Below, piece by piece: positions 28,892 through 37,947 of a DNA stretch of 41,289 bases. Source of the stretch: Planctomycetaceae bacterium (GTDB lineage Bacteria; Planctomycetota; Planctomycetia; Planctomycetales; Planctomycetaceae); NCBI GenBank assembly GCA_900299185.1, contig OMIV01000174.1:1-41289 (forward strand). Direction: 5' to 3'. Position numbers and translations under genes: made by a program. Within the stretch, counting starts at the first letter, position 1. Each line of letters opens with the position of its first letter. The notes under the pieces are model-generated. The model was not told where the DNA came from and searched no databases. It saw nothing but the letters and a program-made list of their open reading frames with translations.

Positions 28892-31483
28892 CTACGGCTG
28901 CAATTCCAGCTCGGCACGCACCTGCAAAGTTTGGCCTACGAGCGTGAATTCCAGATCGAGTCCATGACACCACTCCAGCACTCGATTGCGATAGTTGGCG
29001 GGGATCGCATTCACGTGCTTCAGCGACGTTTCAGGAAACGCAGATGATCGCCATCTCGCAAACGTGCCGGTGCCGACTTCGTGCTTCAATTCACCGCCCA
29101 GCGCACAGGCCACTCGACCATTCATTACTTTCATCGATGCCGCCTTTGCATCCGCGACGGGCACTCGCAGTTGTTGCGTCAGATCATTGAGCACATGCAA
29201 AGATCCAACCGTCGCTCGCGCGTCACTCAAGTACGAGTTGGCCTGAATCCACTTGATCATTCGAGCCTGAGTTAAATCGCCAACACGCATCCGAATTTGA
29301 GCGGCTCGATCAGCGGTTTCCTCTTTGAGGTGCGGCGAGATGCGATCGAGAGACTCGCGATTCATAGCTCCGATCAAGAAGTCCTTTTCGAGTCGATGCC
29401 AGGGGACCCAGCCCGTTGCTTGATAGTCCCGTTCGTTAACCGGCTTGGCATTTCGCAACACGTCTTCGGTTATCTTGCCTCGACTCGCGACGAAGAACAG
29501 CGGGTCTTCGTTGCGCTTCGGAAACTCAACTTCGACAAGTCCATTTCGAACCGTGAATGGTGGGTCGACATCGAGCGCCGCAACGAGGATATGACCTGGA
29601 TCAACAAGCTTTACTCCGCGCGACTGCAGTTCGAAAAACGCGTCTGGAATGTGAGCGAGCTTTTGCTTTTGAGGAGCACTTAGAAGGTTGGCGATGAATC
29701 CGTACTTCGCGACCGAGACCGGGCAGATGCGGATATCAAGAACGACTCGCTCTCGCCCCGGTTTATCAGGAACAGCCTGCTTCGTGATGTTGATCGTGAC
29801 CGGATCAACTCGCTGCCAGACTCGCGCGTACTCGCGGCGGAACTCTTCATATGCTGCAAATTCATGCGTTGTGGCATGAGTAATCTCAACGTCCGGGATC
29901 GGCACAAAGCTGCCGCGCGCGCCACGCAAACTATCTACGTAACGATGAGGCTCGACCATCACGCGGCTGCCATCCGGTCGCTGTTGAAGCCCTGCTGGTA
30001 AGAAGCCACCGCGCTGCAAGTCGTCGATCGTTTCTGACTTGGCGTTCTCGCCGTTCGCGGCCAATCGCGCGAGTCCAACCGTTTCGAGATCCACGTCTGC
30101 CGCGATGCGACGCGTCATCTCGATGCGGTATTGAGGACTCAGCAGGTTGCGGAAGAACTCGTCAGAGAGATGCAGCAACGCGACGGCGGGGTCAGTCAAA
30201 GGATGCTGAGATCGCGCGTAACGAAACTCATCCAGCTCGGCCAAGTTCTGCTTTCCGTCACCGGCTTCGAAGAAACGTTTCACCAACTGCTTGGAATTGG
30301 TCACGAGATGAAAGTCGCCGTCGGTCGCGAAGTAAGACCGCACTTGATTGTCTGGTGTTGAGAGGAAGCTGACGTCGCGGCCAGCAATTGAAATGGTCTG
30401 AAGAGTGACTCGCTCATCAGCCGCTTTGGCCGCTGCCCGTTGTTGAGCGATCGCTGCACGCAGCACGACACTCTTGTTCGATTGCATGACCAAACCGATC
30501 GACGCTCCCTCGCGCAGAAAGGTGTCATTACCAATTAGGGCGATGTCTTGAATGAGCACGTCGCCCAGAGATTTTGCGAGTTCTGTTTCACGCAACGCCA
30601 GTTGTCGTTCCAGTCGTTCGCGCACGGAGTAGTCGATGCTGCGATTGGCGATGATCTCGCGCAAGTTGCCGCCCCATTGATCCAATGTTTGACGCACCCA
30701 AGCGAAGTTCGAATAGGAACCACATCGCAGGTAGAAGCATTCGGCAGGCACATGCCGAGCGAGTGGCTCCACAACGACGTCGTCGGGAATTGGCGGCACA
30801 GGCACCGCCGGGATGGTGACGCCCGTTGGCACCGGCTGATCAGCTTTCGCGATTCCCACATTGGGGTTCAGCAAACGCTGCTCTTGCATCGCCGCTCGAA
30901 TGGACTCGGTACCTAAGAAGAAGCCGATGGCTTCATCGCCCATTCCATAACTGAACCGTCGAGGCTTGATCGGCTTCAGGTGTAATCGCTGTGACAGCAT
31001 CGCGTTGACGTAGGTCGAAACCTGCAACGGCGGGCCGTCCCAAGTGACTAACGACAGCTCGCGTTCGTGCCGCGCCTGCCACCATTCCGTTTGAAGCTGG
31101 CCATGCTGGACGTCGTTGTTCTTCAGTTCGACCGAGATACCAACGGGCTCACCTTCCACCGACTTCAACGTCAGCGGTTCGTCACCTTGAATCAGGAAGT
31201 AGTGACGCAGTTCCAAAACTGGCTTGGGCGTATTGGTCGCCAGCAAAGTCGATTGCAGAATGGGATACCGGATGCGGCCTTCGGTGTCCGAGATCTCGAA
31301 CGACTCATCCCACTTACTGACCGACAGATTCTCGAAGCGTCGCTGCGTCGCGACTCCAACGCCAAAGGGCTTGCCTGCATACGCTTCGACCGTGACTTCT
31401 GCTGCTAAGCCAGTTGACGGCAGAGGAAGGCAGGCCGCGAGGAAGTAGCAAATCTTCCAGGCTAAGACGGATCCTGTTTTCAT
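28892..31483 (-). CDS. Large secreted protein of unknown function
   Basis: The product has 863 residues from ATG 31483, chosen because it opens a signal peptide (KTGSVLAWKICYFLAACLPL, cleavage near GLAAEV). The frame is open to 31552 without a signal-like start. No domain is recognised. Visible features are a long region describing a soluble, mixed alpha/beta protein; a Pro/Val-rich linker (VTIPAVPVPPIPDDVVVEPL, about residue 230); and a Gln/Ala-rich helix near AIAQQRAAAKAADERV. It carries no transmembrane helix after the signal. Similar long secreted proteins are common in planctomycetes. It lies downstream of flgK on the same strand, 209 nt away, with the 28-nt hairpin repeat between them. 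Confidence 0.75.
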   Translation of the reverse strand: MKTGSVLAWKICYFLAACLPLPSTGLAAEVTVEAYAGKPFGVGVATQRRFENLSVSKWDESFEISDTEGRIRYPILQSTLLATNTPKPVLELRHYFLIQGDEPLTLKSVEGEPVGISVELKNNDVQHGQLQTEWWQARHERELSLVTWDGPPLQVSTYVNAMLSQRLHLKPIKPRRFSYGMGDEAIGFFLGTESIRAAMQEQRLLNPNVGIAKADQPVPTGVTIPAVPVPPIPDDVVVEPLARHVPAECFYLRCGSYSNFAWVRQTLDQWGGNLREIIANRSIDYSVRERLERQLALRETELAKSLGDVLIQDIALIGNDTFLREGASIGLVMQSNKSVVLRAAIAQQRAAAKAADERVTLQTISIAGRDVSFLSTPDNQVRSYFATDGDFHLVTNSKQLVKRFFEAGDGKQNLAELDEFRYARSQHPLTDPAVALLHLSDEFFRNLLSPQYRIEMTRRIAADVDLETVGLARLAANGENAKSETIDDLQRGGFLPAGLQQRPDGSRVMVEPHRYVDSLRGARGSFVPIPDVEITHATTHEFAAYEEFRREYARVWQRVDPVTINITKQAVPDKPGRERVVLDIRICPVSVAKYGFIANLLSAPQKQKLAHIPDAFFELQSRGVKLVDPGHILVAALDVDPPFTVRNGLVEVEFPKRNEDPLFFVASRGKITEDVLRNAKPVNERDYQATGWVPWHRLEKDFLIGAMNRESLDRISPHLKEETADRAAQIRMRVGDLTQARMIKWIQANSYLSDARATVGSLHVLNDLTQQLRVPVADAKAASMKVMNGRVACALGGELKHEVGTGTFARWRSSAFPETSLKHVNAIPANYRNRVLEWCHGLDLEFTLVGQTLQVRAELELQP

Positions 31484-31634
31484 CGACGCAATCCTTTCGA
31501 GACGTTGAGCGACTTCGCCTGAAACGACACGAGGAACAACTACCCGTGTCATCCATGAAGTGTTTCATCAACGTCACGATTGGATCTGTAGCTAGCGATG
31601 CAGCACCGTGATCTCAGTCGTGGATCGACGGAGG

Positions 31635-31662
31635 TACGTAGGCGAGTCGCTCTGCGACTCGC
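31635..31662 (+). repeat. 28-nt dispersed hairpin repeat, copy 2
   Basis: It begins tacgtaggcgagtcgctctg. It matches the reverse complement of 27579-27606 except for one base. The perfect 8-bp stem cgagtcgc/gcgactcg closes a tct loop. It sits just beyond the flgK stop. Confidence 0.88.
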
Positions 31663-31692
31663 TGAACCCAGCGTCCGAGACCGTTCGACGCA

Positions 31693-33708
31693 TTAGCCAA
31701 TAACTCGCAACAACTCGTCCAACGATTGGTTCACGGTCGAGATGAATTTGGCTGCGATCTCGAACTGCTTTTGGAACTTCACCATGTGGACGAGTTCCTC
31801 ATTCGGATCGACTCCCGACAGGCCCTCTCGCTCAGCAGTGATGCGATCAAGCAGACCTTGGGCAGTTTCTTGTTGCTGAGTTGAGTCCTGCACGCGAGTG
31901 CCAATCGTCGCCACGATCGATGTCGAGAAGGCGTTGAAGTCGAGCGTGTTCCCAGCAAACAACGCCTGATTCCGAGTGGCCAGCAAGCGTTGCAGGTTGG
32001 TGCTGTCTCCAGGCTTGCCGGTCAGCGAGGTCGCGAGACGGCGAGGGTCTTTCAACAACTCACCATTCACAGCTATGGACTCAGCATCATTGCCGGAGAA
32101 GAACGTGTTGAGCCCCAAGGCAGGTAACACACCGCCTGTGTCGGAGTTCCCAACGACGTGAGATTGAAACGTGTCCGCGGAATCGACTTGGCCTGCTCCG
32201 ACGCTAACTGTGATGCCATTGGCCAGCTTCAACGCAGTGCCCGCGGCATAGCCTTGGCCAATATCGAAAGTGCCAACGTTGTCACCAGCCGAGTTCGTGA
32301 CCAACAACCGAAGACCGGCGGTTGAACCCACTTGGCCGGGGCCACTGAATTTGAAGGAGTACTCGTCGTTCTTGGTGTCGGTGTAAGCGCCGCCCAGAGT
32401 CAGCGACGATGTGCTGAGTGGCGTGCCACCTCCCACGACCTCGGGCTTGGTGTTGAATCCGCCACCAAAGTCGAATGTGAATCCAGGCGCCGCTTGCAGA
32501 GTCAGCGTTCGCGATTCCGCGTTGGCAAAGGCTTGCACCCGAGGAGTGCTGGGCGGGAACGTTGCTGGTGTTGTGGCCGAAGAAATTGCTGTCGCAAGAC
32601 CTGCCAACGACAACGCACCTGGAGCGATCGGAGGCACTTGGAACACGACTCGTTCGCCAGTCTTCGAATCGGTAACACCGATAAACAGATCGCCTGATTG
32701 AGGCGGAAACGCGAGTCCGGTGTTGTTGAGCGGCGCATTGATGTCGTTAACAGCGCGCTGTCCGTCGAGCCTCGTAAAGCCGCCTGTCAGGCCGACGCCT
32801 TGCGAGTGAATTGTGTCGAACGAGCGAATCAATTGAGTCGCGACTTCGTTGATCTGCGTCCGAGTCTGAGTCAGCAGTCCGTTACGAAGATCGAGCAACC
32901 CAGCCAACTTGCCGTTCTGGACATCGACCAATGTGTCGGTGTTTTGAATTTGAATGGAAGCTTCTTGATTGGGCTTCAAGTTCGTCGTGAAGCCGGTCGC
33001 GGTAGAGCCAATCACAAGCACTGCACCATTCGAAATCACGGTAGCTGCGCCGCTGTTGCCTTCGCTGACGTCGACATCCACCAACTGAGCGAGATCGTTG
33101 ATGACCTGATCTCGCTGATCTCGAAGGTCGGCGGCGGGAACATTTGAGTTCTCGCTGCGAGCGATCTGCACATTGAGTTCGGCGATCTGCTTAGCCAGCG
33201 AGTTCACTTCCTTAACCGCCGTCGCGATCTGACCATCGACGTCTTGTTGGAACAGTCTCAGACCGCCTGCCAGCGAGTTGAACTCTTTGGCCATGCTGTC
33301 GGCTTGGTTAACGATGACATTTCGCAAGCCGGGTTCATTGAGTCTCGTCGAAAGCTGTTGCAGATCGGCGAACAGGGTTTCAATGCGTCCCATTGCCGAG
33401 CCGTCATCGACCGTCACTTGAGACTCCAACCGCGTGGCAAGCCCCAATTCTGATTCGAGTCGACCGTTGTCGCTTTGCTGGCGTGTGTAGGCTCGTTCGA
33501 GCACTTCGCTCCGAATCTGACCGATGCCCGTCAGATTCACACCCTGACCGAACGACAGCGACCCGACCGTCAGCGGCTCTTGGCTAGCCAATCGCGCGAC
33601 TTGCCGGTGGTAACCCGGAGTGTTCACGTTCGAAAGGTTGTTGCTGATGATGTCGAGCGCGCGCTGGCTGACTTGCAACGAAGAAATGGCGGCCGAAAGA
33701 TTGCTCAT
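31693..33708 (-). CDS. flgK: Flagellar hook-associated protein 1
   Basis: FlgK forms the first junction layer between the flagellar hook and filament. The product has 671 residues. The N-terminus has the conserved rod/hook/filament helix, SLQVSQRALDIISNNLSNVN followed by TPGYHRQ. The FlgK helical region follows (KEFNSLAGGLRLFQQDVDGQ, LRDQRDQVINDLAQLVDVDV). A large, variable Gly/Thr-rich middle section is surface-exposed. The C-terminal coiled-coil helix ends EELVHMVKFQKQFEIAAKFI. It is 5 nt downstream of flgN, so the two form an operon. No Shine-Dalgarno is visible; translation may be coupled to flgN. Confidence 0.95.
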   Translation of the reverse strand: MSNLSAAISSLQVSQRALDIISNNLSNVNTPGYHRQVARLASQEPLTVGSLSFGQGVNLTGIGQIRSEVLERAYTRQQSDNGRLESELGLATRLESQVTVDDGSAMGRIETLFADLQQLSTRLNEPGLRNVIVNQADSMAKEFNSLAGGLRLFQQDVDGQIATAVKEVNSLAKQIAELNVQIARSENSNVPAADLRDQRDQVINDLAQLVDVDVSEGNSGAATVISNGAVLVIGSTATGFTTNLKPNQEASIQIQNTDTLVDVQNGKLAGLLDLRNGLLTQTRTQINEVATQLIRSFDTIHSQGVGLTGGFTRLDGQRAVNDINAPLNNTGLAFPPQSGDLFIGVTDSKTGERVVFQVPPIAPGALSLAGLATAISSATTPATFPPSTPRVQAFANAESRTLTLQAAPGFTFDFGGGFNTKPEVVGGGTPLSTSSLTLGGAYTDTKNDEYSFKFSGPGQVGSTAGLRLLVTNSAGDNVGTFDIGQGYAAGTALKLANGITVSVGAGQVDSADTFQSHVVGNSDTGGVLPALGLNTFFSGNDAESIAVNGELLKDPRRLATSLTGKPGDSTNLQRLLATRNQALFAGNTLDFNAFSTSIVATIGTRVQDSTQQQETAQGLLDRITAEREGLSGVDPNEELVHMVKFQKQFEIAAKFISTVNQSLDELLRVIG

Positions 33709-33713
33709 TGAGA

Positions 33714-34244
33714 TTACCCATCCAGCTCGATCATCGAACGTCCGACGGCATCCTGCCGGTCTCCCCCGGCGTCGTAGCTGTTGCCGCCGGGATCGGAGTG
33801 AGTCAGAACCTGGATGACCTCCCGAGTCAGGTCCGCAGATTGCACGATCAAGGCTGCATTTTGGCGATTGATTCGAGCGACCTCGCTTCCGAGTCGCTGA
33901 AGGTCGTCCGCGGCTGAATTCAGTCGTCGACCGAGTTCACCACCGACCGCTTTCGCCAGACCTCCGACCGTGATGTCATCCGACTTAAGATCGAACCGAA
34001 CCGCTAATTCTTGCAGCGCCTGAATTCGATCGGTGCCAAGCTTGGCAATCGCAGTCAACTAGTCCTGATGCTCGGCCACTCGCTGTTCGATGCTGCCAAT
34101 TTCGTTCTGAACGATCTGGGATCGCAGATTGGAAACAGCCTGTACGATATCCTTCAGCAGCCGAGATTCATCTGAGCACACAGCCAAAAGTCGCTCGATT
34201 TGAGCGGCATGAGGAGACGCAGCGCGAGTCGGCGAACGGTTCAT
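33714..34244 (-). CDS. flgN: FlgN-like flagellar chaperone, interrupted by an in-frame TAG
   Basis: One frame from ATG 34244 to TAA 33714-33716 encodes about 175 residues, but a TAG at 34059-34061 splits it after residue 61. The two parts read as one FlgN protein: IERLLAVCSDESRLLKDIVQ and RSQIVQNEIGSIEQRVAEHQ before the stop, then a TTG codon, AIAKLGTDRIQALQEL, and the C-terminal chaperone helix NRQNAALIVQSADLTREVIQ. FlgN binds the C-terminus of FlgK before export, and flgK is 5 nt downstream, which supports the call. A single C-to-T change (CAG to TAG) would explain the stop. If the stop is real, the helix that binds FlgK could still be made by re-initiation at TTG 34058. Confidence 0.7.
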
Positions 34245-34330
34245 AGGCGATGGCCCGGTGCGAATTCGTGACGAGCAGACGGTCGTGAATCGCGACCAGT
34301 ATGCCACAAAGGCTGCCGAAAGCCGTGATC

Positions 34331-34375
34331 CAACAAAAAAGTAGCGGCGGGAATCGCTTCCCGCCGCTACTTCTG
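34331..34375 (-). terminator. Rho-independent terminator of the HTH-REC gene
   Basis: A perfect 15-bp stem, 34339-34353 with 34358-34372 (gtagcggcgggaa core), closes a 4-nt loop. On the minus strand it is followed by a T-run (complement of the A-run at 34335-34340). It lies about 45 nt past the stop of the HTH-REC gene and about 90 nt before the flgN start. Confidence 0.92.
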
Positions 34376-34417
34376 AGGATTGTGAGTTGTGGTCGGACAC
34401 TCGAGCCCGACCGAGCT

Positions 34418-35008
34418 TTAGCCAGCCGTAACCGGCTCAACGTCTAGCAGCTTACAAATCCGGTCAATGAGCTTCTCAACTTCGAATGGCTTCTGCATGA
34501 AGTCGTCGCAACCAGATTCTCGCAGTTCTTCGATCTTGTCCTGCTCCACCATGCCGCTGATGCAGATGATCTTGCAGTCGTCCAACGTCGAGTCGTTGCG
34601 GACTCGTTGACACACTTCGCGTCCATTGATGTCCGGCAGCATGACGTCCAGAACCATGACGTCCGGGTGGTACTCTCGCACCATCATACCTGCATCGAAG
34701 CCGTTGTTCGCCGTCCTAACTTCAAAGCGGCCATCGGTTTCGAGCACGTCCTTGATCAGCTCAACAAGCTCGACGTCGTCGTCTACAACCAGAGCTTTGC
34801 GGCGACCGCTTTCGAGCGCATCGGTCGGAATCCCGTTCTCCTTCATGAACTTGTAGAGAACGTCACGCGGAATGCGGCGGAACCGCGAACCCGGAACTCG
34901 GAAACCCTTGAGCTGGCCAGAGTCAAAGCAGCGAATGATGGTCTGCTGGCTGACCTTACAAATCTTGGCGGCTTCGCCGGTCGTAAAAACTGTCTTCATC
35001 GCGTTCAT
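34418..35008 (-). CDS. Response regulator with N-terminal excisionase-type HTH and C-terminal receiver
   Basis: The product has 196 residues from ATG 35008, or 193 from ATG 34999. AAGGA lies 3 nt before the first ATG and 12 nt before the second, so neither spacing is ideal. Residues 6-60 are a helix-turn-helix of the excisionase/BldC (HTH_17) type: FTTGEAAKICKVSQQTIIRC and GSRFRRIPRDVLYKFMKENG. Residues about 70-190 are a receiver with D76-D78 (LVVDDDVEL), phospho-acceptor D121 (VLDVMLPDING), S151 (ICISGMVE) and K173 (MQKPFEVEKL). Most response regulators have the receiver first; here the DNA-binding part is first. Its own terminator separates it from flgN, so a flagellar link is only by position. 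Confidence 0.9.
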   Translation of the reverse strand: MNAMKTVFTTGEAAKICKVSQQTIIRCFDSGQLKGFRVPGSRFRRIPRDVLYKFMKENGIPTDALESGRRKALVVDDDVELVELIKDVLETDGRFEVRTANNGFDAGMMVREYHPDVMVLDVMLPDINGREVCQRVRNDSTLDDCKIICISGMVEQDKIEELRESGCDDFMQKPFEVEKLIDRICKLLDVEPVTAG

Positions 35009-35464
35009 CCGTCCTTGTGAAGTGAACTGGTGAATTAAAAGGGGCACCGCCTGCGACCGGCCCAAATCCGCTTGGCCTCGGTCGACGACCGGTAAGACAG
35101 CATCGATCCTTCGATGTTAAACTGTGGTGATTGTATCGACTTTGCAGACTGATCTGATTAAGCCGATTTTGCCGTCTCTCACGGTTATGCCGATTGTATC
35201 TAGCTTCCGAAATCGGTCAACAGGGGTTGTTTTCGCCAGACTACCTGCTTCCCCCGTACTGCTCAGGAAACGAAAAGGTTCTAAGTCACTGGGATCAATG
35301 GACTTTTGAGATCGCTGTTTCGCCCAGAACTCCTCGATTGCCGAACTGGCGATTCAAAGCATCCGCGACGTTCGGGACATCGGACCTGCTGAATCAACCG
35401 ACGGCGGACTTTGCCTTTGCCGTTGCTATGCTCCGACCTTTCCTCTACTCGAAAGGAGACTCCC
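35009..35464. other. Divergent intergenic region, HTH-REC / hydrolase
   Basis: These 456 nt hold the upstream regions of both genes. The only clear element is the ribosome site at 35452-35458 for the hydrolase. No repeat, RNA gene or further ORF is supportable. Confidence 0.5.
35452..35458 (+). promoter_or_regulatory. Ribosome binding site of the alpha/beta hydrolase
   Basis: AAAGGAG lies 6 nt before ATG 35465, a near-perfect match to the 16S 3' end. It decides against the in-frame ATG at 35411. Confidence 0.85.
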
Positions 35465-36577
35465 ATGCGTCTTTGGGGATTGCTAGCGGTGCTGCTTGTG
35501 GCGACGTCGAATTGGAAGTCGTTGGCGGCTGACGAACCCATGCCGGGGCAACAAGTCGCTCAAAAGTTGGTGAGCCAGGCGGATCCGAATTCATCACTCG
35601 GGTACTGGCTGTTCCTTCCGAAAGATTACGGTACTGTCGACCGCGAGTGGCCGGTCATGCTGTTCCTGCACGGAGCTGGCGAACGCGGTGAAGATCTGAA
35701 GGTCGTCAAAGTGCATGGGCCGCCAAAGCTCGTGGAGCAGCGCCCCGACTTCCCCTTCATTTTGATTTCCCCTCAATGCCCGAAGGACCATTGGTGGCCT
35801 GGCGATGTGCAGCAACATCTCTTAGCTGAGTTGCTTGATAACGTGCTGACTCGCTTCAAGGCGGACCGGCGTCGAGTGGTCGTTACCGGCTTGAGCATGG
35901 GAGGGTTCGGATCGTGGGAAATGACGGCGCGTCATCCGCAGGTCTTCTCGGCTTCGGTTCCGATCTGTGGTCGAGGCGACCCGCAAGCAGGTGAACGGCT
36001 CAAGAGCACGCCGTTTTGGGTCTTTCATGGAGCCAAGGATTTTGGCGTGCCATTGAAGTTCTCAGAGATGATGGTCGACGCCGTTACGAAGGCCGGCGGT
36101 CAGGCCAAACTGACAGTCTATCCCGAAGCTGGTCACGATAGCTGGACCGAGACCTACAAGAACGAAGCTGTCTATGAATGGCTGCTGGCTCAGAAGAAAC
36201 CCGAACCAGTCAAAGTACCAATTGCTAGAGGCGACACCGCGTTTGCGTTCGTCGGAAACGTCAAACGATCCATTGGTGATCCGGCGAAGAAAGAGAATGT
36301 CGACGTCGCCGTTTACTTGGCGACCAAACGAGCATCGGGTGAGAAACTACGATCGTTCGTCGAACGCGATCGAGCCACTCTGATTGAGAAGCTCGGCGAC
36401 AAGTTGGCGAGCCGGTCGTTTTCTGAATTGAAGGGGCTCGCGGGGCTAAAGCTCATTCGTAGCGATCTCAGTGCTACCGCGGCTGAAGTTGCTGGCAAGT
36501 CGGTCGACGGCGAGGTTCATGCGTTGGTCGATATGTGCTTTCTGAGCATCGATAAGAAGCTGCAGCTCGACCCGTAA
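35465..36577 (+). CDS. Secreted alpha/beta hydrolase (esterase/PHB-depolymerase-like)
   Basis: The product has 370 residues with a signal peptide (MRLWGLLAVLLVATSNWKSL, cleavage near AADEP). The hydrolase fold shows YWLFLPKDY, then PVMLFLHGAGERGEDL (oxyanion region), nucleophile S144 in VVVTGLSMGGFGSWEM, D192 in FHGAKDFGVPL, and H224 in YPEAGHDSWTETY. This matches the predicted-peptidase/esterase group common in planctomycetes, often linked to polysaccharide ester or polyester hydrolysis. A C-terminal segment of about 130 residues beyond the hydrolase has no recognised domain. The gene stands alone. Confidence 0.87.
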   Translation: MRLWGLLAVLLVATSNWKSLAADEPMPGQQVAQKLVSQADPNSSLGYWLFLPKDYGTVDREWPVMLFLHGAGERGEDLKVVKVHGPPKLVEQRPDFPFILISPQCPKDHWWPGDVQQHLLAELLDNVLTRFKADRRRVVVTGLSMGGFGSWEMTARHPQVFSASVPICGRGDPQAGERLKSTPFWVFHGAKDFGVPLKFSEMMVDAVTKAGGQAKLTVYPEAGHDSWTETYKNEAVYEWLLAQKKPEPVKVPIARGDTAFAFVGNVKRSIGDPAKKENVDVAVYLATKRASGEKLRSFVERDRATLIEKLGDKLASRSFSELKGLAGLKLIRSDLSATAAEVAGKSVDGEVHALVDMCFLSIDKKLQLDP

Positions 36578-36614
36578 TTTAAATCACACGTGATTTTGAT
36601 CGATGAAAACAACG

Positions 36615-36645
36615 CGACTCTCTGAAGTCTCGCTTCAGAGAGTCG
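36615..36645. terminator. Terminator hairpin between convergent genes
   Basis: A perfect 13-bp stem, 36615-36627 with 36633-36645 (cgactctctgaag), closes a 5-nt loop. It lies between the convergent stops of the hydrolase and the DUF1501 gene. T-tracts on both sides are weak (tgtcgttt on the plus strand, gttgtttt on the minus), so it may serve both genes. Confidence 0.7.
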
Positions 36646-36678
36646 TGTCGTTTCTAGGCACTTGCTGGTTGAACGGAG

Positions 36679-37947
36679 CTAGCCAATCAGCTCCGCGATC
36701 GGAGTGCCGCCGTTTGCGAGGTGCATTGGTCGGCCTCGCGATGATGTGTGAACGGTTTGAATTGGAATGCCGAGGGCGTGCGCGACTGTCGCCCAGATGT
36801 CGCCCGGCAGATAGCTCTTGCCGACCAGATCGTCTCCGTCAGGACCGGTATCACCAACCGCTTGCCCGCCCTTCAGGCCACCGCCGCCAATCATGACAGA
36901 CCAACTCTTGGCCCAGTGATCTCGACCAACATCTTGATTGATGCGCGGAGTCCGTCCGAATTCACCCATCCAAACCAGAACAGTGTTCTCCAACAAGCCT
37001 CGTTGCTTGAGGTCGCTCGTGAGGGCCGAGATCCCCTGATCGAGCACTGGCAATTGAGTGTTCTTCAGAGCGTTGAAGACTCCGTTATGAAGATCCCATC
37101 CGCCGAGATTCACTTCGATAAAGGGCACGCCGGTTTCGATTAATCGACGAGCCATCAACAGACCGCGACCAAAGTTGTTGGCACCGTATGCCTGCACAAC
37201 TTCTGGTTTCTCTTCGGTGACCTTGAAGGCTTTCATCTGCTTTGAGGTCATCAGGTTCACAGCGCTGCGATAGACGTCGTGATGGGAAGTTGGCAAGTCG
37301 CCGCGTCCAGACTTCTCGAAGTTTTCTTCGACCGAGCCCCAGAACTTGAGCCGCTGTTGCAGCGGTTCGTCCGAGACGTCTGGCGCGTCCGCGTTGCGAA
37401 TTTGTCCGCCGCTCGTCACCGAGAACGACGCGTGCCGCATGCCCATATAGCCGGGGCTCAAGCCGCCGCCGTCGATGCAGATATAAGCCGGGATCTCCAG
37501 CTCTTTGCGTTTAGCTCCCAGCTCATAACTCACCACCGAACCGAACGGCGCATGAGTGACCGTGGGGTTGGGAACGAAGGTCGTTTGCATGTAGTAGCGA
37601 CCGCGTGTGTGATCGGCTTCGCGAGTGCTCATGGACCGCACCACGGACAGCTCATTCATGACCATCGCGGTCTTCGGCATGTGCTCAGAAATCTGCAAAT
37701 CGCCCTTGGTGCTGACAGGTCGGAACTCGCCGCCGTTCTTTGATCCAGGCTTCAAATCCCATATGTCGATCGTCGGAGGTCCTCCGCCCATCCACATGAG
37801 TACCACAGACTTTTGGTTCTTCTTGACGGTTGCCGCATTGGCCTCGACATGCCCGATGAACTCCAGCGTCGGCAGGATGCTGGCGCCTGCGGCCAGGTGT
37901 TGGAGGAAGTGACGTCGAGACTGTGGTTGGCTGAATTGGGGAAGCAT
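36679..37947 (-). CDS. DUF1501 family protein, Tat-exported
   Basis: The product has 422 residues from ATG 37947. The N-terminus holds a twin-arginine motif ([16 protein letters not shown]). The DUF1501 body (a sulfatase/alkaline-phosphatase-like fold) shows [54 protein letters not shown], and [20 protein letters not shown] followed by HW. In planctomycetes DUF1501 genes usually sit next to a DUF1549/DUF1553 cytochrome-like gene; none is here. The biochemical role is not established. Confidence 0.93.
   Translation of the reverse strand: MLPQFSQPQSRRHFLQHLAAGASILPTLEFIGHVEANAATVKKNQKSVVLMWMGGGPPTIDIWDLKPGSKNGGEFRPVSTKGDLQISEHMPKTAMVMNELSVVRSMSTREADHTRGRYYMQTTFVPNPTVTHAPFGSVVSYELGAKRKELEIPAYICIDGGGLSPGYMGMRHASFSVTSGGQIRNADAPDVSDEPLQQRLKFWGSVEENFEKSGRGDLPTSHHDVYRSAVNLMTSKQMKAFKVTEEKPEVVQAYGANNFGRGLLMARRLIETGVPFIEVNLGGWDLHNGVFNALKNTQLPVLDQGISALTSDLKQRGLLENTVLVWMGEFGRTPRINQDVGRDHWAKSWSVMIGGGGLKGGQAVGDTGPDGDDLVGKSYLPGDIWATVAHALGIPIQTVHTSSRGRPMHLANGGTPIAELIG

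Noticed and set aside
31635-31662. Hairpin after flgK as a Rho-independent terminator
   Set aside because: The stem is good but there is no T-tract on either strand, and a near-identical copy elsewhere shows it is a dispersed repeat.
35041-35065. Sigma-54-like promoter near ggggcaccgcctgcgac
   Set aside because: The GG to GC spacing is 8 nt, not the required 10, so it does not fit the consensus.
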